Shown: positions 1-5,844, numbered from the stretch's first letter. The stretch is 6,108 nucleotides of DNA from Bacillota bacterium (GCA_030705945.1 JAUZPS010000303.1:1-6108); one strand, 5' to 3'. Made by a program: numbers and translations. The notes: a model not told the origin generated them from the sequence alone.

Positions 1-475
1 AGGTATATGCAAGGTTGGAAAGTTAATTACAGCTAAGGTTATTGGTTCCCCTATGGCGACAGTTACCGAGCTGGAAGTAGGTGTTGATCCAACTCTCAGA
101 GAACGTTATAAAGCCTTGAAGGAAGAAGTTGTTAATGTTGAAAGCGATTTGAAAAAATCTGAACAAGCCATTGCTATTTTAAAGAAGCTTGAAAGCGCAG
201 GGGCATTAACTCCCGAAAAACAGGAGATCCTTGTAAAAAGCATCAGGACAAAAGTATATCTTTCGAACAGGATGGAAGAAATTAAAGTTGAAATTGCTCA
301 TCTAGATGAACATCTTCAACAGGAATCTACAGGAAAGATTAAGGCTTCGTCAATCATCAATATCGGAACAAAGGTTGCAATCGGAACCTGTGTTATGTAT
401 ATAAAAGAAAACCTTCAGCATTGTACCTTATATAGAGATGGCGCGGATATAAGAGTTGGAGCTTTTGACAGATAA
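1..475 (+). CDS. fapA: FapA/DUF342 family protein, C-terminal part (5' end outside window)
   Basis: The reading frame is open from base 2 (base 1 is the last base of a preceding codon), so the ATG at 53 is internal and this is the last ~157 residues of a longer protein. The segment starts in a beta-rich repeat stretch with the family-typical motif KVIGSPMATVTELEVGVDP, then a charged helical coiled coil (about residues 25-115 of the visible part). It ends in short beta repeats rich in Ile, Gly and Val (IINIGTKVAIGTCVMYIKE). This beta-helix / coiled coil / beta-helix order is typical of DUF342 proteins such as FapA, which in Vibrio is needed for flagellar assembly. In Clostridia these genes commonly lie near the end of the fla/che operon, which fits the two genes downstream. 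Family assignment is firm; the exact role in Gram-positive bacteria is inferred. Confidence 0.88.
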   Translation, partial: GICKVGKLITAKVIGSPMATVTELEVGVDPTLRERYKALKEEVVNVESDLKKSEQAIAILKKLESAGALTPEKQEILVKSIRTKVYLSNRMEEIKVEIAHLDEHLQQESTGKIKASSIINIGTKVAIGTCVMYIKENLQHCTLYRDGADIRVGAFDR

Positions 476-490
476 GGCAGAAAAGCCTTA
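473..490 (+). other. Small hairpin spanning the fapA stop codon
   Basis: TAAGGC (473-478, containing the TAA stop) is complementary to GCCTTA (485-490) with a 6-base loop. There is no T-tract, so it is not an intrinsic terminator. It lies directly before the next ribosome binding site and could mark an mRNA processing or translational-coupling element, or be chance. Confidence 0.3.
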
Positions 491-504
491 AAAGGAGTGG
501 TGTT

Positions 505-795
505 ATGTCAATAAAGCCCATTGATTTTCAGGTAATGATACCGAAAACAGGAGAAATCTCAAAAACAGTTCAGGACGGACAACAAAAGAATCTTGGAATG
601 CAGCAGGAGACTGCGTCTTCAATGAAGCATAAGTCGGAAAGCGAAGTTAAAACTGTTCATGCTCAGGAGAATGCGGTTGGGCCAAAAATAAAGGACAAGC
701 AGGAGAAAGACAGGGGAAATAAAAAGGATAAAGATAAAAACAAAGATAAAAATAAACGGGCAAAAAACGATAGCGTTATTGATGTTAGGTTATAG
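505..795 (+). CDS. Lys-rich small protein of the flagellar operon, function unknown
   Basis: A 96-residue, very hydrophilic protein starting at ATG 505, preceded by AAAGGAGTGG (491-500) at good spacing and 29 bases after the FapA stop. The N-terminus (MSIKPIDFQVMIPKT) resembles short uncharacterised proteins that I recall directly after DUF342 genes in clostridial motility operons. The middle is Gln/Glu rich, and residues ~61-90 are a low-complexity Lys/Asp/Asn tract (repeated KDK and KNK units) ending in a hydrophobic IDVRL. There is no signal peptide, membrane segment or cysteine, so it is probably cytosolic and largely disordered. Position suggests cotranscription with fapA and a role in flagellar assembly or chaperoning; this is inference, and no catalytic motif is visible. 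Confidence 0.8.
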   Translation: MSIKPIDFQVMIPKTGEISKTVQDGQQKNLGMQQETASSMKHKSESEVKTVHAQENAVGPKIKDKQEKDRGNKKDKDKNKDKNKRAKNDSVIDVRL

Positions 796-824
796 ATTGC
801 TTATTAGAGATTATATTTTCAAGC

Positions 825-929
825 TATATAAAAAGCAATTAATCTTTTACATTTGCCTATCACAAAATAACGTTAAAGCGTTCGTTATTTTGCTCCGTCA
901 AATGTAAGATTAATAGTGCTTTTTATATA
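825..929. repeat. Long imperfect palindrome (MITE-like or RNA hairpin)
   Basis: The outer arms are TATATAAAAAGCA (825-837) with TGCTTTTTATATA (917-929), ATTAATCTT (838-846) with AAGATTAAT (906-914), and ACATTTG (849-855) with CAAATGT (899-905). They are interrupted only by two-base bulges at 847-848 and 915-916. After an internal loop, the inner arm CAAAATAACG (863-872) pairs perfectly with CGTTATTTTG (883-892) around a 10-base loop. About 39 base pairs form in total. The element has no coding capacity and occupies the 230-base gap between two flagellar-operon genes. It could be a miniature inverted-repeat element flanked by TA-rich target DNA, or a structured RNA acting as processing site or attenuator. 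Confidence 0.8.
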
Positions 930-963
930 TATAAGTTGCGAAAAAGATTTTACATTAAAAATG

Positions 964-986
964 TTCATTTCAAATATATAAATGAA
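964..986. repeat. Short inverted repeat upstream of the DUF6115 gene
   Basis: TTCATTT (964-970) and AAATGAA (980-986) form a 7-bp inverted repeat around a 9-base AT-only loop plus C. It lies about 40 bases before the DUF6115 gene start. No convincing sigma-A or flagellar sigma promoter could be assigned next to it. The remainder of the gap up to 1011 shows nothing else recognisable. Confidence 0.3.
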
Positions 987-1025
987 TTTTAGTTTGATTT
1001 TGTGTGAGAGCGAGGGGGAGGGAAT

Positions 1026-1592
1026 ATGATTCAGTTTTATATAAGCGTAATTTTTATCGGAATAGTTCTTATCATAATATCTTTTATTTGGATACTTTAT
1101 GACAGAAAGAAAACATTTGATTACACAAAAGGCGTAGATGATAAAAAAGCCGAACTTTTAAGTATAATGAAAGACGCGGAAGAAATGTTGGATGAGTTAA
1201 ATAAGTTATCCGGGTACATAGCGGATGAAATGGAAGTGAAGAACAGCGAATTGAAGTCCGTATCAGATTTGGTTGATGAGAAGATCAAAGAAATAAACTC
1301 GTTGACTGCGGAAATTAACGAAGCTAAGAAATATATAAATGAGAACAAGGTAAAGGAAAATGTCCGTGAGGTTATTGGAATTCAGGCAATGCAATTAAAA
1401 AACTTCACTGAAGAAATAAATACGGAAAAGAACGCGAAATCAAAGGTTAAGTCAATTTCAGCAAACGGAAGATGCGGAGAAGTCATTAAATTATCTCAAA
1501 GCGGTCTTGGTGAAACGGAGATAGCAAAAAAACTCAGTATGGGAAAAGGTGAAATACAGCTTATATTAGGTTTGGGGAAAAAAGCTTTATGA
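1026..1592 (+). CDS. DUF6115-domain membrane-anchored coiled-coil protein (SwrB/YlxL-like)
   Basis: A 188-residue protein. ATG 1026 follows a very purine-rich site, GAGGGGGAGGG (1012-1022). Residues ~4-25 are a single transmembrane helix (FYISVIFIGIVLIIISFIWI), followed by RKK, which predicts N-out/C-in topology. Residues ~36-135 are charged and heptad-like (coiled coil). Residues ~149-186 form a compact C-terminal domain (EVIKLSQSGLGETEIAKKL, then MGKGEIQLIL) resembling a helix-turn-helix and matching the DUF6115 pattern. TM anchor, coiled coil and this C-terminus are the architecture of B. subtilis SwrB, which activates flagellar type III export assembly and is encoded at the end of the fla/che operon next to sigD. 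Location here agrees. Sequence similarity to SwrB outside the C-terminal domain is expected to be low, so the functional equivalence is inferred. Confidence 0.8.
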   Translation: MIQFYISVIFIGIVLIIISFIWILYDRKKTFDYTKGVDDKKAELLSIMKDAEEMLDELNKLSGYIADEMEVKNSELKSVSDLVDEKIKEINSLTAEINEAKKYINENKVKENVREVIGIQAMQLKNFTEEINTEKNAKSKVKSISANGRCGEVIKLSQSGLGETEIAKKLSMGKGEIQLILGLGKKAL

Positions 1593-1720
1593 ATGTTGAA
1601 AAAATAACTTTTACTAAAATTTTCGCTTTCACGCGCTCTTAACTCATGAACACACGCTCAGAATCGGAAGTAATTTTTTAATCGTTCCTTAATGAAATTG
1701 GGATTTAAAAGGCGGATAAA

Positions 1721-1978
1721 ATGAATAATTTTAATATAAAAAGTATTGTATTAGGCATCGGAATTGGCATAATATTGACTTCCCTCATCAGTGTTATATA
1801 TGTGGCTGGAAATAACGGTAAAAGCGCAATGACGGATGAGGAAGTTATAAAAAGGGCAAGCTCTCTCGGTATGATAAAAGCAGATGACAGTCCTGAAATT
1901 CAGACAGTCTTACCGGGTTATGACGTTAAGAACAGTGTTAATAATGATGTATACAGAGACAAATCAAATAATAATTAA
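1721..1978 (+). CDS. Small single-pass membrane protein, function unknown
   Basis: An 85-residue protein; ATG 1721 is preceded by AAAAGGCGG (about 1707-1715). Residues ~8-29 form one strongly hydrophobic, Gly/Ile-rich helix (IVLGIGIGIILTSLISVIYV). Next is a motif MTDEEVIKRASSLGMIK (37-53), then a polar Asn/Asp-rich tail. The TM plus (S/T)DEEVIKRAxxLGM arrangement recurs in short Clostridia proteins that are sometimes auto-labelled MltG-like, but no catalytic transglycosylase domain is present here. It follows the DUF6115 gene by 128 bases with no visible terminator, so cotranscription with the motility genes is possible. Its TAA overlaps the stop codon of the convergent antiporter gene. Confidence 0.75.
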   Translation: MNNFNIKSIVLGIGIGIILTSLISVIYVAGNNGKSAMTDEEVIKRASSLGMIKADDSPEIQTVLPGYDVKNSVNNDVYRDKSNNN

Positions 1979-2012
1979 ATATTGATTTGCCTGCGAGAAG
2001 CCCTGTATACAT
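1947..2012. repeat. Compound inverted repeat across the convergent stop codons
   Basis: The outer arms ATGTATACAG (1947-1956) and CTGTATACAT (2003-2012) are exact reverse complements, each containing the 8-bp palindrome TGTATACA. Nested inside, CAAATCA (1960-1966) pairs with TGATTTG (1983-1989) and ATA (1968-1970) with TAT (1980-1982) after one bulged A, leaving a 9-base loop at 1971-1979 that contains the overlapping stops. There is no uridine tract on either strand, so it is not a classical terminator, but it is the only structure at this tail-to-tail junction and may limit read-through in both directions. Confidence 0.5.
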
Positions 2013-3636
2013 ACCAGCATACGCTAAGAAGATACAAGACAAATAAAACAAGAAGCGCAATAAGTATCATATACCCAAAACTCCAGAAAGCAGCGCCAAG
2101 AGCGACTATTGTAAGCAGAGCGGTCAAAAGGTTTGCGATGAACTTAACAATACGATCTAAATTATAAGGACCATGGTGAATTTCGTGATAGTTGATTTGT
2201 TCTTCTATCTTTTTTATTTTTATGGAAAGAAAATATCTTAGCCTGTAAATCAAAAAGAATTCTATAAGAACCAGCATTATTGGAATAAATAAAAGGCCTT
2301 TAAACAACATGGACGTTAAAAGTATGGATAGTATAACTGCAAGATAAATTGTAAAATGGGTAAGAAACATGTATGTTTTTTCATATGCTATACCTGACTC
2401 TTCGGGAAGAAGTATTGGTTTTAACGTCAAAGAAACAAGCTTTGCTCCATACTTAAGAAACCCAGGCGTAATAAGGGAAGCATAAGATTTTAACTTTACT
2501 GAGTTTTTCATCATAACAGGAGCTACAAGGGTCATTATGAAAACATAGACGCCGGTAAACTGGTAGATGCTAGCTGGGATAGCGCCTGCGCTGTAGCCGA
2601 GATACGCGTAAATCATGGAGTATTCGCCTCTGGCAATCATACTAGAACCTATAGTGAACGCGCTCGACGCAGAAAAACCGCTGAAGAAAGCGCCGGAGGA
2701 CGATATTAATATTTCTGAAACGATGGTAAGCGGGACAATAATAAGTATCATAGGCAGGGTTCCAGGAATCTGCCTTATATCAAGGAGGGTTCCGAAGGAT
2801 ATAAAGAATATTAGCATAAAAATATCTTTAAAGGCTGATACAGTACGGTGCAGACGTTCTTCAACGTCATAGCTTACAATAAGCATACCCATTAAAAACG
2901 CGCCTGCAGCTGACGCAAGTCCCATGTAAACAGCAAGGGAGCCGGTCAATAAAATGAGCCCTATCATAAGCGCTGTGAAAAGCTCCTGGGAGTCTATCCT
3001 TGCCAACAGGTCAATTATTTTATTGATAAACAAAATCCCGATAATAATGAAAACAGCATAAAAGCCGAGAGATTTTAGCATCGAAATTGTTATATCCTTT
3101 AAAGGCAAACTTACCTTGTCTGCCGCTGTGAAGCTGGAAAGGATTCCAAGAATCAGAATAGCGAAAAAATCCTCAAAAACCATTACCCCCATGAGAATTT
3201 CCGACTCTTTTGACGCAGTTCTCTTCATTTCAAAAAGAAGCTTTGCAACAACTCCGCTGCTGCTTAAAGCGATTATGCCGGTCAGAAACAGCCTTTCCTT
3301 AAGCGCGAAACCCATAAGGGAACCCGCAATAAAACCCACGAGCAGGTTAAGAATTACCTCATATGTACCGATGAAAAAAACCGAGTTTTTGATTTTTTTA
3401 AATTTATTTATAGAAAATTCAAGACCAAGGAAAAACATAAGTAGTACTATTCCAAGCTCTGAAAGGGTTGAAAGGAGTCCTGTGTCTTTAACAATACCGA
3501 GAGCTTTCGGACCGATAGCCAGCCCGACGACCATATAACCTGCTATTACCGACTGACCGAGCTTGCGCATTGCAACAGCTGCGAAGAAACCTAAAAACAG
3601 CACAATACCAACTTCAAAAAGTATATTATGTTCCAT
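1975..3636 (-). CDS. khtU: CPA2-family K+(Na+)/H+ antiporter, KhtU/KefB-like, with C-terminal membrane extension
   Basis: A 553-residue polytopic membrane protein, with ATG at 3636 on the minus strand and AAAGGA upstream. Residues 1-~375 are the monovalent cation:proton antiporter-2 core with about 12 hydrophobic segments. Visible family landmarks are the GLAIGPKALG loop (38-47), LMFFLGLEFS (66-75), the S125-S126-S127 unwound-helix region, the acidic pair E155-D156 in MVFEDFFAI (ion-binding Asp), and ARGE (335-338) with an Arg in the position associated with electroneutral exchange. It lacks the fused RCK/NAD-binding domain of KefB/KefC; the regulator is the separate, overlapping upstream gene, as in Bacillus KhtTU and AmhMT. 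KhtU-type proteins are normally about 400 residues. Here residues ~415-553 add roughly four more hydrophobic segments (about 425-445, 447-465, 498-518, 521-543) with a charged cytosolic-looking loop near 470-497. Substrate is probably K+ (possibly NH4+ or Na+), exported against H+. Confidence 0.85.
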   Translation of the reverse strand: MEHNILFEVGIVLFLGFFAAVAMRKLGQSVIAGYMVVGLAIGPKALGIVKDTGLLSTLSELGIVLLMFFLGLEFSINKFKKIKNSVFFIGTYEVILNLLVGFIAGSLMGFALKERLFLTGIIALSSSGVVAKLLFEMKRTASKESEILMGVMVFEDFFAILILGILSSFTAADKVSLPLKDITISMLKSLGFYAVFIIIGILFINKIIDLLARIDSQELFTALMIGLILLTGSLAVYMGLASAAGAFLMGMLIVSYDVEERLHRTVSAFKDIFMLIFFISFGTLLDIRQIPGTLPMILIIVPLTIVSEILISSSGAFFSGFSASSAFTIGSSMIARGEYSMIYAYLGYSAGAIPASIYQFTGVYVFIMTLVAPVMMKNSVKLKSYASLITPGFLKYGAKLVSLTLKPILLPEESGIAYEKTYMFLTHFTIYLAVILSILLTSMLFKGLLFIPIMLVLIEFFLIYRLRYFLSIKIKKIEEQINYHEIHHGPYNLDRIVKFIANLLTALLTIVALGAAFWSFGYMILIALLVLFVLYLLSVCWYVYRASRRQINI

Positions 3637-4120
3637 GAGAATCCTTTCTTATTATACTTAAAAAATCATTGAATTTTTCTGGTTTTCCAATAACAACGCA
3701 AGTGTCGCCCTCTTGGAAAATATAATCCGAACTTGGATTTGGTATAAACGTTTCCCCTTTTAATATAGCTATGATAGAAAGCTGAGTTTTTTTTCTTATA
3801 CCAAGACCGCCAAGCCTTTTTCCAATGACAGGAGAGTCGCTTTCCAACTTAAACCAGTCTATTCTGATGCCTTCCATAGCAGTTTCCAGATTTTCCAATG
3901 CTTTAGGTTTAAATACGGAACCTGACAAAAACGCGCCAAACCTTCGAGCTTCTTCATCTAGAAGAGAGATTCCCGCCATGGGTTCGTTATCTTTATTCAT
4001 TATATAAAGTTCTCTTTTACCATCATGATGTAAGATTATAACCGCTTTTTCGTTAGAGTGAGTGCCGCAATTTATTTTTTTGCCTATGCCCGGAAGATCG
4101 GATTCACTGAAAAAGAACAT
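3626..4120 (-). CDS. khtT: KhtT-like regulatory subunit with RCK_C (TrkA_C) domain
   Basis: A 164-residue soluble protein, close to the 165 residues of B. subtilis KhtT. ATG 4120 on the minus strand has AGGAGG (complement of 4131-4136) 10 bases upstream. The N-terminal half (1-~83) contains GKRELYIM and a segment LLDEEARRFGAFLSG...FKPK typical of KhtT/AmhM N-domains. Residues ~84-164 form an RCK_C domain: WFKLESDSPVIGKRL, GIRKKTQLSIIAILKGE, then FQEGDTCVVIGKPEKFNDFL. No NAD-binding GxGxxG is present. Its last 11 bases overlap the antiporter gene, a strong sign of translational coupling and complex formation. Known KhtT senses c-di-AMP and pH through RCK_C and gates KhtU; applying that here is inference from family. 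Confidence 0.87.
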   Translation of the reverse strand: MFFFSESDLPGIGKKINCGTHSNEKAVIILHHDGKRELYIMNKDNEPMAGISLLDEEARRFGAFLSGSVFKPKALENLETAMEGIRIDWFKLESDSPVIGKRLGGLGIRKKTQLSIIAILKGETFIPNPSSDYIFQEGDTCVVIGKPEKFNDFLSIIRKDSHGT

Positions 4121-4193
4121 ATGTCTTTTACCTCCTGATATCAGAATTTATTATATGGATGATTGCCGATGAATAATCAGGTTTAAACGCAAT

Positions 4194-4221
4194 ATTATAT
4201 AGAATAATATACAACTTTACA
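4194..4221 (-). promoter_or_regulatory. Candidate sigma-A promoter for khtT-khtU
   Basis: Read on the minus strand, TGTAAA (complement of 4216-4221) is followed after 16 bases by a perfect TATAAT (complement of 4194-4199). The -35 is weak, but the -10 is consensus and lies about 75 bases before the khtT start. It overlaps the -35 of the divergent candidate promoter. Confidence 0.45.
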
Positions 4222-4229
4222 GTTTGTAA
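4217..4229. promoter_or_regulatory. Inverted repeat TTACA-N3-TGTAA, possible operator
   Basis: A perfect 5-bp inverted repeat with a 3-base centre covers the -35 region shared by both divergent promoter candidates. A dimeric regulator bound here could control both operons at once. The arms are short and the cognate protein unknown. Confidence 0.3.
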
Positions 4230-4245
4230 GCTTTAGGTATAAAAT
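4217..4245 (+). promoter_or_regulatory. Candidate sigma-A promoter for the RCK/Usp operon
   Basis: TTACAG (4217-4222) and TAAAAT (4240-4245) are separated by 17 bases, giving an untranslated leader of roughly 65 bases before the first RCK gene. The -35 half overlaps that of the divergent promoter. This is matched by eye to sigma-A consensus in AT-rich DNA, so false matches are possible. Confidence 0.45.
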
Positions 4246-4315
4246 AATACTTATAAATTTTATCAGAAAATACATTTTAATTCAAATTTTTCGTTGGAGA
4301 AGGAAGGTATTGGCA

Positions 4316-4717
4316 ATGAAGATAATAATAGTTGGATGCGGAAGAGTTGGAAGCAAAATGGCTATTGAATTGAGTGATGAAGGAAATGATGTGCGCCTTA
4401 TAGACCGTAACCCCCTTGCGTTTGATAAACTCCTGAACAATTTCGGCGGAAGAATAATTGTAGGGACAGGCATAGATGAGGATGTATTGATAAATGCGGG
4501 TATTGAAGAGGCGGACGCGTTGATCTCAGTCGCAAAGGGCGACAACACAAATATAATGGCGGGACAGATCGCAAAGTTTCTTTATAAAGTTCCTAAGGTT
4601 GTTGTAAGAATAGTTGATCCAAAAAGTAAGAAGTTTTATGAGGAAGAGATTGGGCTTACGTGCTACTGCCCGACTGAAGTTAGTTGTTCAAGCTATATAG
4701 GACTTTTGGAGGTGTGA
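4316..4717 (+). CDS. Short RCK protein with only the TrkA_N NAD-binding domain
   Basis: A 133-residue Rossmann-fold protein of the TrkA/KtrA regulator family. ATG 4316 is preferred over the in-frame TTG at 4310 because AGGAAGG (4301-4307) lies 8 bases before the ATG but only 2 before the TTG. The dinucleotide-binding loop G7-C-G9-R-V-G12 follows the first strand, and D30 (LIDRN) closes the second strand, as expected for NAD(H) binding. The pattern GxxxDEDVLxxAGIEEADALISVAKGD is typical of RCK_N. The protein stops near the crossover helix (ending SYIGLLEV) and has no RCK_C ligand domain; full TrkA-type proteins are about 215-225 residues. Four bases separate its stop from the next start, which encodes a complete RCK protein, suggesting the two form a mixed gating ring. 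No matching channel is in the window. Confidence 0.85.
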   Translation: MKIIIVGCGRVGSKMAIELSDEGNDVRLIDRNPLAFDKLLNNFGGRIIVGTGIDEDVLINAGIEEADALISVAKGDNTNIMAGQIAKFLYKVPKVVVRIVDPKSKKFYEEEIGLTCYCPTEVSCSSYIGLLEV

Positions 4718-4721
4718 TGAT

Positions 4722-5390
4722 ATGTACGTTGTAATTGTAGGCGGCGGCCAGGTTGGATATTACTTAACTAAAACTTTGCTTGAGAAGAATTATGAAGTAA
4801 CTTTAGTCGATTGGGATTTTAATAAAACCGAAAGGCTCAAATACGAGCTTGGAGGAAATGTAATGTACGCTTCGGGATCGTCTATTGACGGCCTTGAAAG
4901 AGCGGGATGCTCAAGGGCGGATGTAATTGTCGCGGCGACAAGCGACGATGAAGACAACCTTGTTATCTGCCAGCTTGGAAAGAAATACTTTAATGTTCCA
5001 AAAGCTGTCGCAAGGATTTCCAATCCCAGAAATGAGAGAATTTTTAAGGAGCTTGGCATCAGCACGACAATAAGCGGCACAAGCTATATAGCTGAAGCAA
5101 TTGAGAGATATGTTGCAAAACAGCAGCTTACAACCCTTCTTACCTTCAGTCGTAATGAAATGGCTTTAGTGGAGGCTGAGCTTGAAGAAAATTCTCCAGT
5201 GGTCAATAAAACCACCGCAGAGCTTGAGCTTCCCTATGAATGCGTAATAGCGCTTATACTTAGAGAACGTAATGTAGTGTTTGTTAAAGCGGACACGATA
5301 TTTAAGCCTAAGGATCTCGTGATCGCTATATCAACACAAAATGAACAGGAAAATTTAAGAAAAATACTTCTTGGCGAGCCGGAGGTGTAG
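4722..5390 (+). CDS. trkA: TrkA/KtrA-type potassium uptake regulator (RCK_N + RCK_C)
   Basis: A 222-residue cytosolic gating protein of Trk/Ktr-type K+ transport. ATG 4722 follows GGAGGTG (4708-4714), which lies in the end of the preceding gene. RCK_N: G7-G-G9-Q-V-G12 nucleotide loop, D30 in LVDWD at the end of strand 2, ASGSSIDGLERAGCSRADVIV, and SDDEDNLVICQLGKKYF; it is followed by the crossover helix (ISGTSYIAEAIERYV, 118-132). RCK_C spans ~138-219 and includes EAELEENSPVVNKTTAEL and FKPKDLVIAI. The length is normal for KtrA/TrkA subunits with one N and one C domain. RCK_C of KtrA-type proteins binds c-di-AMP and RCK_N binds ATP/ADP or NAD(H). The membrane partner (TrkH/KtrB or another transporter) is not present here and may be downstream or elsewhere. 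Confidence 0.9.
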   Translation: MYVVIVGGGQVGYYLTKTLLEKNYEVTLVDWDFNKTERLKYELGGNVMYASGSSIDGLERAGCSRADVIVAATSDDEDNLVICQLGKKYFNVPKAVARISNPRNERIFKELGISTTISGTSYIAEAIERYVAKQQLTTLLTFSRNEMALVEAELEENSPVVNKTTAELELPYECVIALILRERNVVFVKADTIFKPKDLVIAISTQNEQENLRKILLGEPEV

Positions 5391-5397
5391 GTATATA

Positions 5398-5811
5398 ATG
5401 CTTTATAAAAAAATACTTATACCTACGGACGGAAAAAAGCCAAGTGAAGATATAATAGACTTTATCTGCGCTATACAGGGCATCACACAGTCTGAAATAA
5501 CTGTTATATATGTTATAGAGGTTCCAAGAAACCTGCCCCTCCACGCTGAAGTGCCCGAAAAGATTGAAGCGGCAAGGCTTGCAATAGATACCGCAAATAA
5601 AATAGCCGCTAAATATGGAGTTAATATAAGCACTTCAATAATATATTCCCGTACCGCGGAAGATTCAATTCTTTTTACAGCTGAGGATCTTAAGGCAGAC
5701 GTCATCGCTATTGCTCAGGATAATCACAAGCTGCGTATTTTTGCAAATACTGCGTCGAGCATATATCAGCGTTCAAAATGCAGTGTGTGGCTGTTTAATT
5801 CTAAGGTGTAA
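5398..5811 (+). CDS. UspA-fold universal stress family protein lacking the ATP-binding glycines
   Basis: A 137-residue protein. ATG 5398 is chosen because GGAGGTG (5381-5387) sits 10 bases upstream; the in-frame TTG at 5371 lies inside the previous gene with no suitable site. The N-terminus MLYKKILIPTDGKKPSEDI is the classic UspA first strand with the conserved Asp (D11), followed by ITVIYVIEV and LKADVIAIAQ, matching the alpha/beta UspA order. The family's ATP-binding signature G-2x-G-9x-G(S/T) should follow the fourth strand, but residues 107-120 read AQDNHKLRIFANTAS-like with no glycine. It therefore likely belongs to the non-ATP-binding class, or binds something else. Seven bases separate the trkA stop from this ATG. 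UspA domains are often linked with K+ transporters (KdpD, APC-type permeases), so a regulatory role alongside the RCK proteins is plausible but inferred. Confidence 0.82.
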   Translation: MLYKKILIPTDGKKPSEDIIDFICAIQGITQSEITVIYVIEVPRNLPLHAEVPEKIEAARLAIDTANKIAAKYGVNISTSIIYSRTAEDSILFTAEDLKADVIAIAQDNHKLRIFANTASSIYQRSKCSVWLFNSKV

Positions 5812-5844
5812 GTAATATAGTATTATGATTTTAATATAAACAAG

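Noticed and set aside
53..475. ATG at 53 as the true start of the first gene
   Set aside because: The frame is open upstream to the window edge and encodes family-typical DUF342 sequence (GICKVGKLITAKVIGSP), so the gene begins outside the window.
825..929. Classical intrinsic terminator at the long palindrome
   Set aside because: The stem is AT-rich and no free T-tract follows it; the T-run at 919-924 is part of the stem.
930..1011. Promoter TTTACA (949-954) with AATATA (973-978) before the DUF6115 gene
   Set aside because: The 18-base spacing is acceptable, but the -10 is a poor match and such strings are common in this AT-rich DNA; not distinguishable from background.
1721..1978. Calling the 85-residue protein an MltG transglycosylase
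   Set aside because: Only a TM helix and a short DEEVIKRA-type motif are present; the catalytic domain is missing.
3116..3538. 140-codon + strand open frame inside the antiporter gene
   Set aside because: It lies wholly antisense to a well-supported CPA2 antiporter, has no ribosome binding site, and its translation has no recognisable fold; it is a shadow of the real gene. The same applies to 1982-2167, 2615-2872 and 3825-4007.
4121..4315. c-di-AMP (ydaO-type) riboswitch or other leader RNA upstream of the K+ genes
   Set aside because: The leaders are too short (about 65-75 bases) and AT-only in composition, with no conserved multi-helix pattern or terminator.
4790..5080. Minus-strand open frames opposite the RCK and Usp genes (also 4282-4548, 5326-5544 and 5403-5705)
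   Set aside because: They are antisense to clear family members on the + strand and lack plausible start signals.
5371..5397. TTG start at 5371 for the Usp-like gene
   Set aside because: It would put nine basic residues before the canonical Usp first strand and has no ribosome binding site; ATG 5398 has GGAGGTG at good spacing.
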